From assembly GCA_020635815.1 (NCBI GenBank), contig JACJZB010000003.1, positions 310,001-374,000 of the forward strand: a stretch of DNA of 64,000 bases, written 5' to 3'. The stretch is from Flavobacteriales bacterium (GTDB lineage Bacteria > Bacteroidota > Bacteroidia > Flavobacteriales_E > Vicingaceae). The position numbers and the translations under genes were made by a program. The notes under the pieces were generated by a model. That model saw only the letters and a list, made by a program, of their open reading frames with translations, was not told the DNA's origin and did no database searches. This document shows, piece after piece, positions 26,978-35,839 of the stretch; positions within the stretch are counted from its first letter, which is position 1; each line of letters starts with the position of its first letter.

Positions 26978-27868
26978 ATGATATCGATTGTTGTTTGCAC
27001 ATATAATAGAGAAAAGTATTTGCCAAAAATGCTTGAAAGTGTTGCAAATCAAAACTGTTCAAAAAATGATTTTGAACTAATATTAGTTAACAACAAATCG
27101 ACAGACAATACGGCATCAATAGCTGAGAAATTTGGAAGTCAAAACCAAAATATTCAATATCACTATTTTTTAGAAACCCAACAAGGCCTATCTTATGCTA
27201 GAAACAGAGGAATAAAAGAATCGAAAGGCGAGTTTATAGTTTTTATTGATGACGATGCTTTTTTAGAAGAAAATTATGTTTTAGAATTAAAAAAATATTT
27301 AGAAAAATCTGAAGATTTAATTGGATTTGGTGGTAAAATATATCCTTTTTTAGAATGTGAATTACCCCAATGGATGTCTAAGTATTTATCAACCTTAATG
27401 TCTATCATTGACTTAGGAGATGAGGTAAAACAATTTAGTGGATCGAAATACCCAATAGGAGCAAATATGGGTGTTTCAAAGAAAGTAATTGATAAAATTG
27501 GTGTGTTTAACGAGTCTTTAGGAAGGACGGGTACCTCAATGTTAGGAGGCGAAGAAAAAGATTTTTTCTTTCGAATAAAAGAAGCAGGAATACCAATTTA
27601 CTACTTTCCTAAAATGTTAGTTCATCATGTTATACCTGCAAAAAGATTAACTGTTGAATTTATTAAAAAACAAGCAGAAGGAATAGGCATTTCTGAGAAA
27701 TTAAGAACAAAAAAATCAGGCGAATTTTTAAAGCGTTCAATATTGGAAATATACAAATGGGGCGGAACTTTTGGATTGTTTCTTATTTATTTAGCGAAAG
27801 GTCAGCCGTCAAAAGGAGTAATGCTTATTAAATTTAGATGGTGGATTAGCCAAGGTTTATGGGGATAG
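26978..27868 (+). CDS. Family 2 glycosyltransferase
   Basis: A 296-residue GT-A fold enzyme. The N-terminal SIVVCTYNREKYLPKMLES is the classical GT2 start, FIDDDAF contains the metal-binding DxD, and GGEEKDFFFRIKEAG is the catalytic-base ED-type motif. It is cytoplasmic or membrane-associated and transfers an activated sugar to a glycan. The last 10 bases overlap the flippase gene, so the two are translationally coupled. Confidence 0.92.
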   Translation: MISIVVCTYNREKYLPKMLESVANQNCSKNDFELILVNNKSTDNTASIAEKFGSQNQNIQYHYFLETQQGLSYARNRGIKESKGEFIVFIDDDAFLEENYVLELKKYLEKSEDLIGFGGKIYPFLECELPQWMSKYLSTLMSIIDLGDEVKQFSGSKYPIGANMGVSKKVIDKIGVFNESLGRTGTSMLGGEEKDFFFRIKEAGIPIYYFPKMLVHHVIPAKRLTVEFIKKQAEGIGISEKLRTKKSGEFLKRSILEIYKWGGTFGLFLIYLAKGQPSKGVMLIKFRWWISQGLWG

Positions 27869-29349
27869 TTATTCGTAAAACCATATCAACGTCAATTATA
27901 AATTACTTAGGTGTTTTACTTGGGGTTGTAAATGTATTATGGCTACAAACTGCTATAATTACGGAACTACAAGTTGGTATTTTAAATTATATTTTTGATG
28001 TATCTATCCTTTTGTTTCCATTTATACTTTTTGGGACAAGTGGCTTGTCAGCAAGGTTTATACATATATTTAAACCTGGAAAAGAACAAAACAGTTTTAT
28101 AAGTTTACTGTTTCTAGTACCGTTCTGTATTTTAATTCTTTTTTCAATTGTAGTACTAATTTTTAAAGACAGTATTATAGCTAAATTAGGACAAGACGCA
28201 ATTAAGTATAGCAATTACCTTGTTTATGTCTTGCCAATACTATTTTGCTATGTATATCAATATTTAATTGAAGCTATTTTAGCAACAAAGTCGTTAACTG
28301 TTTTCTCCTCTTTTCTAAAAAATATTTACAGAAGGTTAACCTTAATTGGCTTATTAATTATCTATTCATTTCAGATTATTGATTTTTATCACCTTGTATT
28401 TTGGTATGTTTTAGCCCACTTTATTGAAGTTGTAATTTTGTTTTTCTTCTTTAAAAGTCAAATTGATTTTAAGTTGTCTGTACCTAAACTTCTTACGACT
28501 AAGGCAAAGCGTAAAGAAATATACATTTATGCTTTAGTACTGATTATTGGTGTTTTAGGGCCAGTGTTAGTAGGTAAGATAGATTCTGTTATGATTAGTG
28601 GAATTACTGACGATTTTAAGTTGTTAGGTGTTTATTCCATTGCTTTTTTTATCGCAACAGTTATTGAGTTGCCAAAAAGAATAGTTCAGCAACTGGCTTT
28701 CCCTATTATGGCAAAATTAGTTACAGACAAGAAGCAAGATGAACTCGATAAAATGTTTAAACAAACTTCTGTAAACATGGCAATAATTGGTTTATTTCTA
28801 TTTTTAATTATTTGGTATAACATTGATGAGCTGTTTTTAATTATCCCTAATGGAGAAATATATAGTGCGGGAAAATGGGTGGTATTTTTTGTAGGAATAG
28901 CAAAAGTTTTAGATGTAGTGTTTAGTGCAACAGATTTAATGATTAATGCAACTAAATTTTTTAGATGGAATGCCATTTTGGCTCCTTTTTTAATCTTAAC
29001 ATCAGTAGTAACAAACTATATATTTATTAATATTTATGGAATTATTGGTGCAGCGATAGCAACAAGTATTACCATATTTTTATACTCTGCTGCTAAATAT
29101 TTTTTAGTAATGATAAAGGTTAAGCTAAATGTGTTTTCGGTTAATCATATTTATATTTTTATAAATACCATATTAGTAGTTTTAATTTTTACAATAAAAC
29201 CAAGATTCTTAGAAAATAACTTTTTGGAAATAGGGCTTAACGCAACTATTATTACGCTTGTTTTTGTTGGAGGTAATTTTTTAATGAAATCATCTAATGA
29301 AATGAACGATCTAATAAAAGTGAGTTATAAGAGGTTGTTAGGGAGGTAG
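27859..29349 (+). CDS. Oligosaccharide flippase (Wzx-like, MOP superfamily)
   Basis: A 496-residue protein with about 14 membrane segments of the polysaccharide transporter (PST/Wzx) family. It is predicted to flip lipid-linked repeat units across the inner membrane. The start overlaps the GT2 gene. Its closest neighbours make activated sugars, including a pseudaminic-acid-like cluster, so it probably exports that glycan. The next cluster runs convergently, with only 5 bp between the stops. Confidence 0.87.
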   Translation: MGIVIRKTISTSIINYLGVLLGVVNVLWLQTAIITELQVGILNYIFDVSILLFPFILFGTSGLSARFIHIFKPGKEQNSFISLLFLVPFCILILFSIVVLIFKDSIIAKLGQDAIKYSNYLVYVLPILFCYVYQYLIEAILATKSLTVFSSFLKNIYRRLTLIGLLIIYSFQIIDFYHLVFWYVLAHFIEVVILFFFFKSQIDFKLSVPKLLTTKAKRKEIYIYALVLIIGVLGPVLVGKIDSVMISGITDDFKLLGVYSIAFFIATVIELPKRIVQQLAFPIMAKLVTDKKQDELDKMFKQTSVNMAIIGLFLFLIIWYNIDELFLIIPNGEIYSAGKWVVFFVGIAKVLDVVFSATDLMINATKFFRWNAILAPFLILTSVVTNYIFINIYGIIGAAIATSITIFLYSAAKYFLVMIKVKLNVFSVNHIYIFINTILVVLIFTIKPRFLENNFLEIGLNATIITLVFVGGNFLMKSSNEMNDLIKVSYKRLLGR

Positions 29350-29354
29350 TTATA

Positions 29355-30047
29355 TTAACTTAATTTATTTAGTAAGTTATATTTGAGTTCTGCCAATTGC
29401 CAATCAATTTCGTTATCAATATCTTGCCCTTCAAGTTCTGTAATTTCAATAACACCAGTATTGTCAGTCCATAATTTTTTTTGTGCTAAAAGTGCGTCAG
29501 TTTTAAAAAAGTAAAATTGACCAGCATCGTGATAAATAGGCTCTAAATCCTGAGAACGTGTATTTAGATATTGGGGCTGTAGCATTTTCATTTTTTGATT
29601 GCTTACTGTTACGGCCCTTTGCACAGGAAAACTAAAACGCATTACAGGGTAAACACAATCAAATTTTTTATCTTTTAAGGTGTTAAAAGCTTCATTTAAT
29701 TTTGTCTCATTAACAAATGGAGCAGTTGGGTATATGCAGCAAGCATAATCAAATAAAACACCATTGTTTTTGTAGTTTAATAATACCTCTTCAATAACAT
29801 CAAAAGTAGTGGCGTAATCGTTTGCATTTTTTTCTGAACGCATAAAAGGTACTTCAGCACCGTACTCTGTAGCAGTTTTAACAATGTTTTCATCATCAGT
29901 AGAAACCATTATGGTGTCAAATAGTTTACTGTTGAGAGCCGCTTTTATAGAGTATGAAATTATAGGAGCACCACAGAATTCTTTTATATTTTTTTTGGGA
30001 ATTCTTTTACTTCCACCTCTTGCAGGAATTATTGCTAATACTTTCAT
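29355..30047 (-). CDS. pseF: Pseudaminic acid cytidylyltransferase-like (CMP-nonulosonate synthase)
   Basis: Predicted 230 residues from the internal ATG at 30047. An upstream ATG (30110) would add 21 residues and overlap the previous gene. The N-terminus IIPARGGSKRIPKKNI is the CTP-binding motif of NeuA/PseF enzymes, and VSTDDENIV and YPTAPFV follow. It activates a nonulosonic (sialic-like) acid with CMP. The sequence style is closest to PseF, but legionaminate or another nonulosonate cannot be excluded. It is the last gene of a five-gene leftward operon. Confidence 0.85.
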   Translation of the reverse strand: MKVLAIIPARGGSKRIPKKNIKEFCGAPIISYSIKAALNSKLFDTIMVSTDDENIVKTATEYGAEVPFMRSEKNANDYATTFDVIEEVLLNYKNNGVLFDYACCIYPTAPFVNETKLNEAFNTLKDKKFDCVYPVMRFSFPVQRAVTVSNQKMKMLQPQYLNTRSQDLEPIYHDAGQFYFFKTDALLAQKKLWTDNTGVIEITELEGQDIDNEIDWQLAELKYNLLNKLS

Positions 30048-30058
30048 GCGGTTTATTT

Positions 30059-30592
30059 CTATTTTGATTGGTGTTCCTTCGCTAATAATGAGATAATATA
30101 TGAATCCCAATATTTACCATCGTAGAAACAGTTGTCTCTTAATTTCCCATCTATTTTAAAGTTAAAGCTCTGAGTAAAGAAATCAATTTTTGCAGTATCA
30201 TATTCATATAATTCCATCCAAACTTTGTTTAAGTTTAGTTGATTATACCCATAATCTAAAAGTAATTGAGTGGCTTCTTTAGCAAATTTATCATCAATAT
30301 AATTTTCTGATTCTCCAATGTAGAAAGAATAATCAGCCATTCTTAAAATCCAGTTGATGTATAATAAACCGCATGCTCCAATAGGTTCGTTGGTATCTAT
30401 ACGAACAATTACAAACATAAAATCGTTTGGAGAATTGTTTGTTTTCTCAAACCATTTATTTTGATTAGCCATGTTTAGTTCTCTAACTTCTCTAAAGTGT
30501 TTTCGAAAACTTTCAATGTTTCTCCAATCTCTTAATGTAGCTAAATCGCTTTCTTCTACGGCTCTTAAACCAACTAAATTTCCTTTTATCAT
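30059..30592 (-). CDS. GNAT N-acetyltransferase (PseH-like)
   Basis: A 177-residue GNAT enzyme. The acetyl-CoA site region is visible (IGACGLLYINW then a FAKEATQLLLDYGYNQLNLNKV helix), and RDWRN with a RIDTNEPIG strand is typical of RimJ/PseH-like members. In this operon it most likely N-acetylates the 4-amino sugar intermediate of nonulosonate synthesis. Its start overlaps the end of the pseI-like gene by 4 nt. Confidence 0.8.
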   Translation of the reverse strand: MIKGNLVGLRAVEESDLATLRDWRNIESFRKHFREVRELNMANQNKWFEKTNNSPNDFMFVIVRIDTNEPIGACGLLYINWILRMADYSFYIGESENYIDDKFAKEATQLLLDYGYNQLNLNKVWMELYEYDTAKIDFFTQSFNFKIDGKLRDNCFYDGKYWDSYIISLLAKEHQSK

Positions 30593-31656
30593 ATCGTGTG
30601 GTTTTGTGTTATATGTTCCCCTTTATGAAGGGGTGAGGTTAATTTTTTTCCGATTAAATCGTTTATCTTATAAGGAGCTATTCCATCAGATGGGATGGGG
30701 CGTAAAGCTTCTAAATCATCTTTTGTAATAATGTGTCCTTCTGGTAAGTTTTGAGTAGCTCTAAGTGATCTTCGTTGCACAATTTGAGATTCCTTTTCAT
30801 TTTCCTCAACAACCTTAACTCCATTACCAAGGGCGTAATAAACTTCATTTGCACAATCAACCATTTCTCGCCATGATTTCGGGTTCATCGCAAATTTATG
30901 GTCGGGCCCTTCTCTGTCATTGTCATCAGTAAAGTGTTTTTCAATTACTAAAGCCCCTAAAGCAACAGCTCCTGCAACAGTAGCATGCCCCGAAGTATGG
31001 TCTGAAAGACCTAAAATAATATCAGGGTATTCTTTTTTAAAGGTTTTTAATACATTAAGATTCGTGTATTTATAATTCTCCTTGTCACCAGAATAGTTTG
31101 TGTTACATTGCATTAAAACAATATCGTCAGTATGTTTTTTTACGGCGTTTACGGCTAGTCTAACTTCTTCCATAGTTGAAGCTCCCGTAGCAATAAGCAC
31201 AGGTTTCCCTTTTTTAGCAATATATTCTAACATTTCATGCCAAGTAATATCACCAGAACCTATTTTGTACAAATCAACAAAAGGGTCAACTAAATCTACT
31301 GAAGCAGTATCGTAAGGGCTTGTAAAATAGTCAATTCCAACTTCTTTACATTTGTTTTTTAATAATGGAGTCCAATCTTGAGAAATGCTAGCATCATTGT
31401 AAACTTCAATTACAGATTTTTTCCATTTTTTTTGATGAGGAGATTGATTTTGTAAGTTCTCAAAACCATATTGACTTACTATCTTTTTAGCCGTGAAATT
31501 TTGAAACTTAGCAGCATCTGCACCAGCTTCTTTTGCTAATTCAATAAGTTTGTAGGCTCTTTCTAAATCTCCATCGTGGTTTGCACCAATGTCTGCAATA
31601 AAGTATAAATCTTCACCTTTACCAATAATCCTATTTGGTAATGTTATTTTTTTCAT
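30589..31656 (-). CDS. pseI: Nonulosonic acid synthase (PseI/NeuB family)
   Basis: 355 residues. An N-terminal NeuB TIM barrel (about 1-285; IADIGANHDGD, GADAAKFQNF, KIGSGDITW, SDHTSGHATVAGAVALGA, EKHFT) and a C-terminal SAF antifreeze-like domain (about 295-353) are both complete. It condenses a 6-carbon amino sugar with phosphoenolpyruvate to make a nine-carbon sialic-like acid. PseI, LegI and NeuB cannot be separated with certainty by eye; the neighbouring PseB-like dehydratase favours pseudaminate. It overlaps genes on both sides by 4 nt. Confidence 0.87.
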   Translation of the reverse strand: MKKITLPNRIIGKGEDLYFIADIGANHDGDLERAYKLIELAKEAGADAAKFQNFTAKKIVSQYGFENLQNQSPHQKKWKKSVIEVYNDASISQDWTPLLKNKCKEVGIDYFTSPYDTASVDLVDPFVDLYKIGSGDITWHEMLEYIAKKGKPVLIATGASTMEEVRLAVNAVKKHTDDIVLMQCNTNYSGDKENYKYTNLNVLKTFKKEYPDIILGLSDHTSGHATVAGAVALGALVIEKHFTDDNDREGPDHKFAMNPKSWREMVDCANEVYYALGNGVKVVEENEKESQIVQRRSLRATQNLPEGHIITKDDLEALRPIPSDGIAPYKINDLIGKKLTSPLHKGEHITQNHTI

Positions 31657-32531
31657 ACAGCAATCTTTGTTTTAATGTTCGCTATTCCGTCACGAGTAGT
31701 ATATTTAGTCATGTCTATATATTTTGCTATTTTTTCAATATTCATTGTGGTGTTTAATGGTCGTTCAACACCATTTATCATTCCTGGTAATTCTGAAGAT
31801 GAAATAGTAGCGTTAAATTGAAAAGTATCGTTGATTAAAGTTAAAAAATTATATTTTGAAATGGCATCAACACCTCCAGTATTATATATCCCAGCAGGAA
31901 TATTATTTTCAACAATTTTGTAAATAACTTCAGCCAATTGGTTTACATATAAAGGGTTAAAATAGACGTTTGAGTAACCACTAATTGAATTCTTTTTTTC
32001 AAGATTTGTATAAGCCCATTCAAATAACGAACTGCTAAAAGGTTGTTTAAATCCATAAATGTTAGTTCGTAAGATGTATGAATTAGCATTGTTTTCAATT
32101 ACTTTTTGTTCTCCAGCTAACTTGCTTTTGGCATAGTAATTTTTAGGATTAGGAATGTCTTCTTCATTAAAATTACCTTTTACACCATCATAAATAGAAT
32201 CGGTAGAAATATAAATAAATTTTGAATTTGAAAACAGTTTAGCCAACTGTTCAGAACTCTTTACATGTATTTTATCTGTTGCGTTTTTATCTTCTTCGCA
32301 AGCATTTACATTTACATTTGCTGCACAATGCACAACAGCATCAATTTTGGTTTTGTATTGTTCGAGTTTTTTAACTTCTTCTGGGTTGGTTAAATCAATT
32401 TGTATAGAAGTAATGCCATCAATTTTTTCTCCATTTCTATAAATACCATAAACATTACAGTTTTGAGCAAGGAAATATTCTTTTACTGCATTCCCAAGCA
32501 TTCCTTTAACTCCTGTAATTAGAATATTCAT
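31653..32531 (-). CDS. RmlD-like NAD(P)-dependent sugar reductase (SDR)
   Basis: A 292-residue extended SDR. The N-terminal TGVKGMLG is the dinucleotide-binding motif, STDSIYDG follows and YYAKSK holds the catalytic Y and K. It resembles dTDP-4-dehydrorhamnose reductase and the WbjC/CapF-type reductases. In standard pseudaminate synthesis the PseB product goes to the PseC aminotransferase, so a reductase here is unexpected. It may act on the sugar nucleotide or on a side branch. It starts directly at the end of the pseB-like gene. Confidence 0.8.
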   Translation of the reverse strand: MNILITGVKGMLGNAVKEYFLAQNCNVYGIYRNGEKIDGITSIQIDLTNPEEVKKLEQYKTKIDAVVHCAANVNVNACEEDKNATDKIHVKSSEQLAKLFSNSKFIYISTDSIYDGVKGNFNEEDIPNPKNYYAKSKLAGEQKVIENNANSYILRTNIYGFKQPFSSSLFEWAYTNLEKKNSISGYSNVYFNPLYVNQLAEVIYKIVENNIPAGIYNTGGVDAISKYNFLTLINDTFQFNATISSSELPGMINGVERPLNTTMNIEKIAKYIDMTKYTTRDGIANIKTKIAV

Positions 32532-33548
32532 TTAAATGCTAAAGTTTGGATCTACAAATTCTTTAATTTTAGTTCTTAAACCTTCTACAGTTTCCCATTC
32601 GTCATTTTCGCCAGAGTTGTATTTAAATCCTTCAGGTACTTTTTTAGCATTAAAAGCTTTTATAAATTCATTTGTATTCCAATTAGGCACACTTGGAGTG
32701 ATAGCATAATATTTCCCTAAATCATAAGTGTAAAAAGAATCGGATGTGGTAATCATTTCTTCATGAATTTTCTCTCCAGGTCTAATTCCTATTTCTCTGT
32801 GTTCAATATTAGGAGCTATTGCTTTTGCTATATCTGTAATTTTATAAGAAGGGATTTTTGGTACAAAAATCTCTCCTCCCCAAGCTGTATCTAAGGCGTG
32901 TAAAACCATGTCAACACCTTCGTCTAAGGTAATATTAAACCTTGTCATGGTTTTGTTGGTTATAGGCAAAAAGCTGTCATTTCTTTTACTTAAAAAGAAA
33001 GGGATTACAGAGCCGTTTGAGCCCATTACATTACCATATCGTACTACCGAAAATTTAATAGGATTTGCTCCTTTAATATTGTTAGCGGCAACAAATAACT
33101 TATCAGAAGCTAATTTTGTAGCACCATATAAATTGATTGGAGCAGCAGCTTTATCAGTCGATAATGCAACAACTCTTGTTACACCCGTATCTAGTGATGC
33201 ATTAATTACATTTTCTGCACCAATAATATTTGTTTTAATACACTCCATTGGGTTGTATTCAGCTAGGTGCACATGTTTCATTGCTGCTGCATGAATTACA
33301 TAATCAATTCCTTTAAAAGCTCTTTCTAATCTTTTAGCATCTCTTACATCTCCAATAAAATACCTAATGGCTTTATATTTTGATGTAGGGAACTCTTGAT
33401 CCATAGTAAACTGTTTTTGTTCATCTCTAGAAAAGATAACTAAACGTTTCACTTCTGGGTACTTTTCAAAAATTCTTTTGGTAAGGGCTTTTCCCAACGA
33501 GCCAGTACCTCCAGTTATTAATATAGATTTATTGTTTAAATCGAGCAT
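32532..33548 (-). CDS. pseB: UDP-GlcNAc 4,6-dehydratase (PseB-like, inverting)
   Basis: A 338-residue soluble SDR dehydratase. NAD-binding TGGTGSLGKAL, STDKAAAP and YGATKLASDK (catalytic Y and K) are complete. The length is that of the soluble PseB/FlaA1/WbjB group, without the membrane part of WbpM-type enzymes. It converts UDP-GlcNAc to a 4-keto-6-deoxy sugar, the entry step to pseudaminic acid or L-FucNAc-type sugars. It is the first gene of the leftward operon, and a methyltransferase gene is divergent. Confidence 0.87.
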   Translation of the reverse strand: MLDLNNKSILITGGTGSLGKALTKRIFEKYPEVKRLVIFSRDEQKQFTMDQEFPTSKYKAIRYFIGDVRDAKRLERAFKGIDYVIHAAAMKHVHLAEYNPMECIKTNIIGAENVINASLDTGVTRVVALSTDKAAAPINLYGATKLASDKLFVAANNIKGANPIKFSVVRYGNVMGSNGSVIPFFLSKRNDSFLPITNKTMTRFNITLDEGVDMVLHALDTAWGGEIFVPKIPSYKITDIAKAIAPNIEHREIGIRPGEKIHEEMITTSDSFYTYDLGKYYAITPSVPNWNTNEFIKAFNAKKVPEGFKYNSGENDEWETVEGLRTKIKEFVDPNFSI

Positions 33549-33605
33549 ATTTTTATCAAAATTTTATAGAAGTGATAAATTTACGAATATGCAAACAATA
33601 AACAC

Positions 33606-33613
33606 TATTTTTG
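33606..33613 (+). promoter_or_regulatory. -7 element (TATTTTTG) that decides the start of the methyltransferase gene
   Basis: This exact TAnnTTTG match lies 21 bp before the ATG at 33634 but after the two earlier in-frame starts (33478, 33589), which would therefore not be transcribed from it. Confidence 0.5.
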
Positions 33614-33633
33614 TTTTAAGTAAAATTAAATAT

Positions 33634-34680
33634 ATGACTGTAAAACGCTTTGGAAAACCTAGTTCATCACTATTAAGTCAAAAAGTTTCTTTCTTTGAAG
33701 AGAATGAGCATTTTGTTAAAAATCAACAAAAAATAGGAACTGTTTATGTGCAACAACCAAAGAGAACCTGCTGTAAAAATTGTGCAACTCCGTTTGGTTC
33801 TGAATCAGATTTTTTAAAGGATAATATTAATTATATTTTGTGTGAGAAATGTAATCACCTTAACGGTTTACATGAGGATACCACCGAGTTTTGTGAAGCA
33901 TTATATACTAAAGATACAGGTAAAGAATATGCTAAGAATTACAACTCAGACAGTGTAAATGATTATAACTATAGAACAAGTAGTATTTATTTACCCAAAG
34001 CAGAATTTTTATATACCACATTAGTTTCAAGTAATGTAAATCCCAACCATTTAAATTATTTAGATTTAGGTGCTGGATCAGGGTATTTTGTGGCTGCCTT
34101 AAAGAAAATGGGCTTAGAAAATGTAAGAGGGTCTGAGGTTTCTAAAACTCAAGTTGCACTTGGAAATGCAATGATAGGTGAGGAGGTTATTGATGTTCAT
34201 GAAATGGATAAAACAAATGAAGTGTTGAGAAACACAAAATCGGAAGTAGTTTCTATGATAGGTGTTTTAGAACATTTACAATATCCACGAGAAGCTTTGG
34301 CAGAAATCAGTAAAAATAAAAACATTAAATACCTTTATATTTCAGTACCAACTTTTAGTTTATCTGTATTTTTAGAGTTATTATCTCCCAACGTTTTTCA
34401 TCGCCAATTAAGTTGCGGACATACGCATTTATATACAGATAAGTCATTACAATATATGGCAGAAGAATTTGGTTTTAAATCGCTTGGCGAATGGTGGTTT
34501 GGTACTGATATAGTTGATTTGTTTAGACATGTGCGTGTTGCCTTAGAACAAAATAATAGTGCTCAAAACATAATTGGTTCTTGGTCTGAAAACTTTATTC
34601 CATTAATTGATGCAATGCAATTGGAGTTAGACAAAAAACAAATGTCTTCAGAGGTTCATCTCCTTTTAGAAAGGAAATAA
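33634..34680 (+). CDS. Zinc-ribbon plus class I SAM-dependent methyltransferase
   Basis: Predicted 348 residues from the ATG at 33634. An in-frame extension to 33478 would overlap the divergent pseB-like gene. The N-terminal part holds a four-cysteine zinc knuckle (CCKNC and CEKC). The methyltransferase domain (about 120-290) has motif I LDLGAGSGYFVAALKK and GVLEHL (motif post-II). Methyltransferases with such an N-terminal zinc site are common in surface-sugar clusters, where they modify sugars. The substrate is not known. It is convergent with the next methyltransferase, with a 2-bp gap. Confidence 0.82.
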   Translation: MTVKRFGKPSSSLLSQKVSFFEENEHFVKNQQKIGTVYVQQPKRTCCKNCATPFGSESDFLKDNINYILCEKCNHLNGLHEDTTEFCEALYTKDTGKEYAKNYNSDSVNDYNYRTSSIYLPKAEFLYTTLVSSNVNPNHLNYLDLGAGSGYFVAALKKMGLENVRGSEVSKTQVALGNAMIGEEVIDVHEMDKTNEVLRNTKSEVVSMIGVLEHLQYPREALAEISKNKNIKYLYISVPTFSLSVFLELLSPNVFHRQLSCGHTHLYTDKSLQYMAEEFGFKSLGEWWFGTDIVDLFRHVRVALEQNNSAQNIIGSWSENFIPLIDAMQLELDKKQMSSEVHLLLERK

Positions 34681-34682
34681 GC

Positions 34683-35735
34683 TTATGATTTAAACCCAAT
34701 AACAATAACCTTAGGAGCTACCAAATCTATAAAAGTTAGGTTAGGATAAAGTTTTTGGGTTTGTTCTAGAATATCTTTATCAACCATTCTTACATGTTGT
34801 TCTTTTGTAAACGGAAGAATAGAAATAGATTTAAAACCGGCTTTTTCATACTGCAATTTTAAATCATGAAGTGTCATTCTGTTTAATCCTTTAGTGAAGA
34901 ATGAAACAGCTCTTTCTTTTTCTAAAGGTCTTAGTTCGGCTACATATCTTGTGAAATCTTCTGTGCTCAATCTTGTGTGTCCCCATAAAAAGTCAAGCGT
35001 ACATAAACTATGGCCGCCATTTAAACAGAAAAATGGGTTGTAAAGGTGAATAGAAAATCCATTATCATTTAGTAGTTCATAAGTTGCTTTAAATGCTTTT
35101 TCGGTATCGTGTAAATGTTCTAAGACTTCCCAGCTAGCAATTATGTCGTAAGAGTTTTTTTCAAGTTTTGAGTTACAAATATCATCTTCAACAAATTCAA
35201 CTTTATCACTATTTTTAAAGAGAGGATATAATCCTTTTCGAATTGCTTTTAAATCTTCATTTACTTCGATTAACTTATTTTCAAATACTTCATCAGAAGT
35301 TTCGATAGACTCAACTTTGTAGCCAGTAAATTCACTGCCTGTTACACTTTTTGCGCCTTTCTCAGCTAAAGCGTAAGAGGTTGCTCCTGAATGACAACCA
35401 ATTTCTAATATTTTACTTCCTTCAATGCTTTTTCCTAAGCTTTTAATAATAGGTTCCATGGTGTTTACAGCCATAGTACCAAGTCTATATTGATTGTTAA
35501 GGTAGTCAGAGTTAATGTCAACTTTTTTAGGGTTTAACATGTTTTCCCAACCGGGTTTAATTTTCGACCTTAACTCTTTATATAAAGGACTTGAGTTGCC
35601 AAAAGAATCTTTAAATTCTCCAACTTTTTGGTATTTATCAATCTCAAAAGGAGCTTCAAATAAATTTTGGACAAATCTACTTTTTTTGGCTTGTTTTATC
35701 GCAAATTTAATAAGAGGAGTAAGTGCTTGTTTCAT
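34683..35735 (-). CDS. Class I SAM-dependent methyltransferase
   Basis: 350 residues with an N-terminal helical region (about 1-100) and a Methyltransf_11/23-like domain (about 105-290). SAM-binding ILEIGCHSGATSYALAEKG and DIIASWEVLEHLHD are clear. The C-terminal extension is of unknown role. It is probably involved in glycan or lipid modification given its neighbours; no substrate can be stated. Confidence 0.82.
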   Translation of the reverse strand: MKQALTPLIKFAIKQAKKSRFVQNLFEAPFEIDKYQKVGEFKDSFGNSSPLYKELRSKIKPGWENMLNPKKVDINSDYLNNQYRLGTMAVNTMEPIIKSLGKSIEGSKILEIGCHSGATSYALAEKGAKSVTGSEFTGYKVESIETSDEVFENKLIEVNEDLKAIRKGLYPLFKNSDKVEFVEDDICNSKLEKNSYDIIASWEVLEHLHDTEKAFKATYELLNDNGFSIHLYNPFFCLNGGHSLCTLDFLWGHTRLSTEDFTRYVAELRPLEKERAVSFFTKGLNRMTLHDLKLQYEKAGFKSISILPFTKEQHVRMVDKDILEQTQKLYPNLTFIDLVAPKVIVIGFKS

Positions 35736-35786
35736 TAATTTTTAGGTGTTATTTCCAAATTAATAGCGGAAAATAAGTTATGTTTT

Positions 35787-35794
35787 CAAATCTA
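35787..35794 (-). promoter_or_regulatory. -7 element (TAGATTTG) for methyltransferase gene
   Basis: This is an exact TAnnTTTG match on the minus strand, 52 bp before the start at 35735. Confidence 0.38.
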
Positions 35795-35839
35795 ATAAAT
35801 CTATTATAAATAGGATTAGAATTGATTATAAATATGATT

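Noticed and set aside
29355..33548. Ordinary N-acetylneuraminate (sialic acid) cluster
   Set aside because: A PseB-type 4,6-dehydratase and a GNAT enzyme point to a 6-deoxy diamino nonulosonate; no NeuC-type epimerase is present.
33478..33633. Upstream extension of the zinc-ribbon methyltransferase to the first in-frame ATG
   Set aside because: It would overlap the divergent pseB-like gene, lies upstream of the likely promoter, and adds no recognisable domain.
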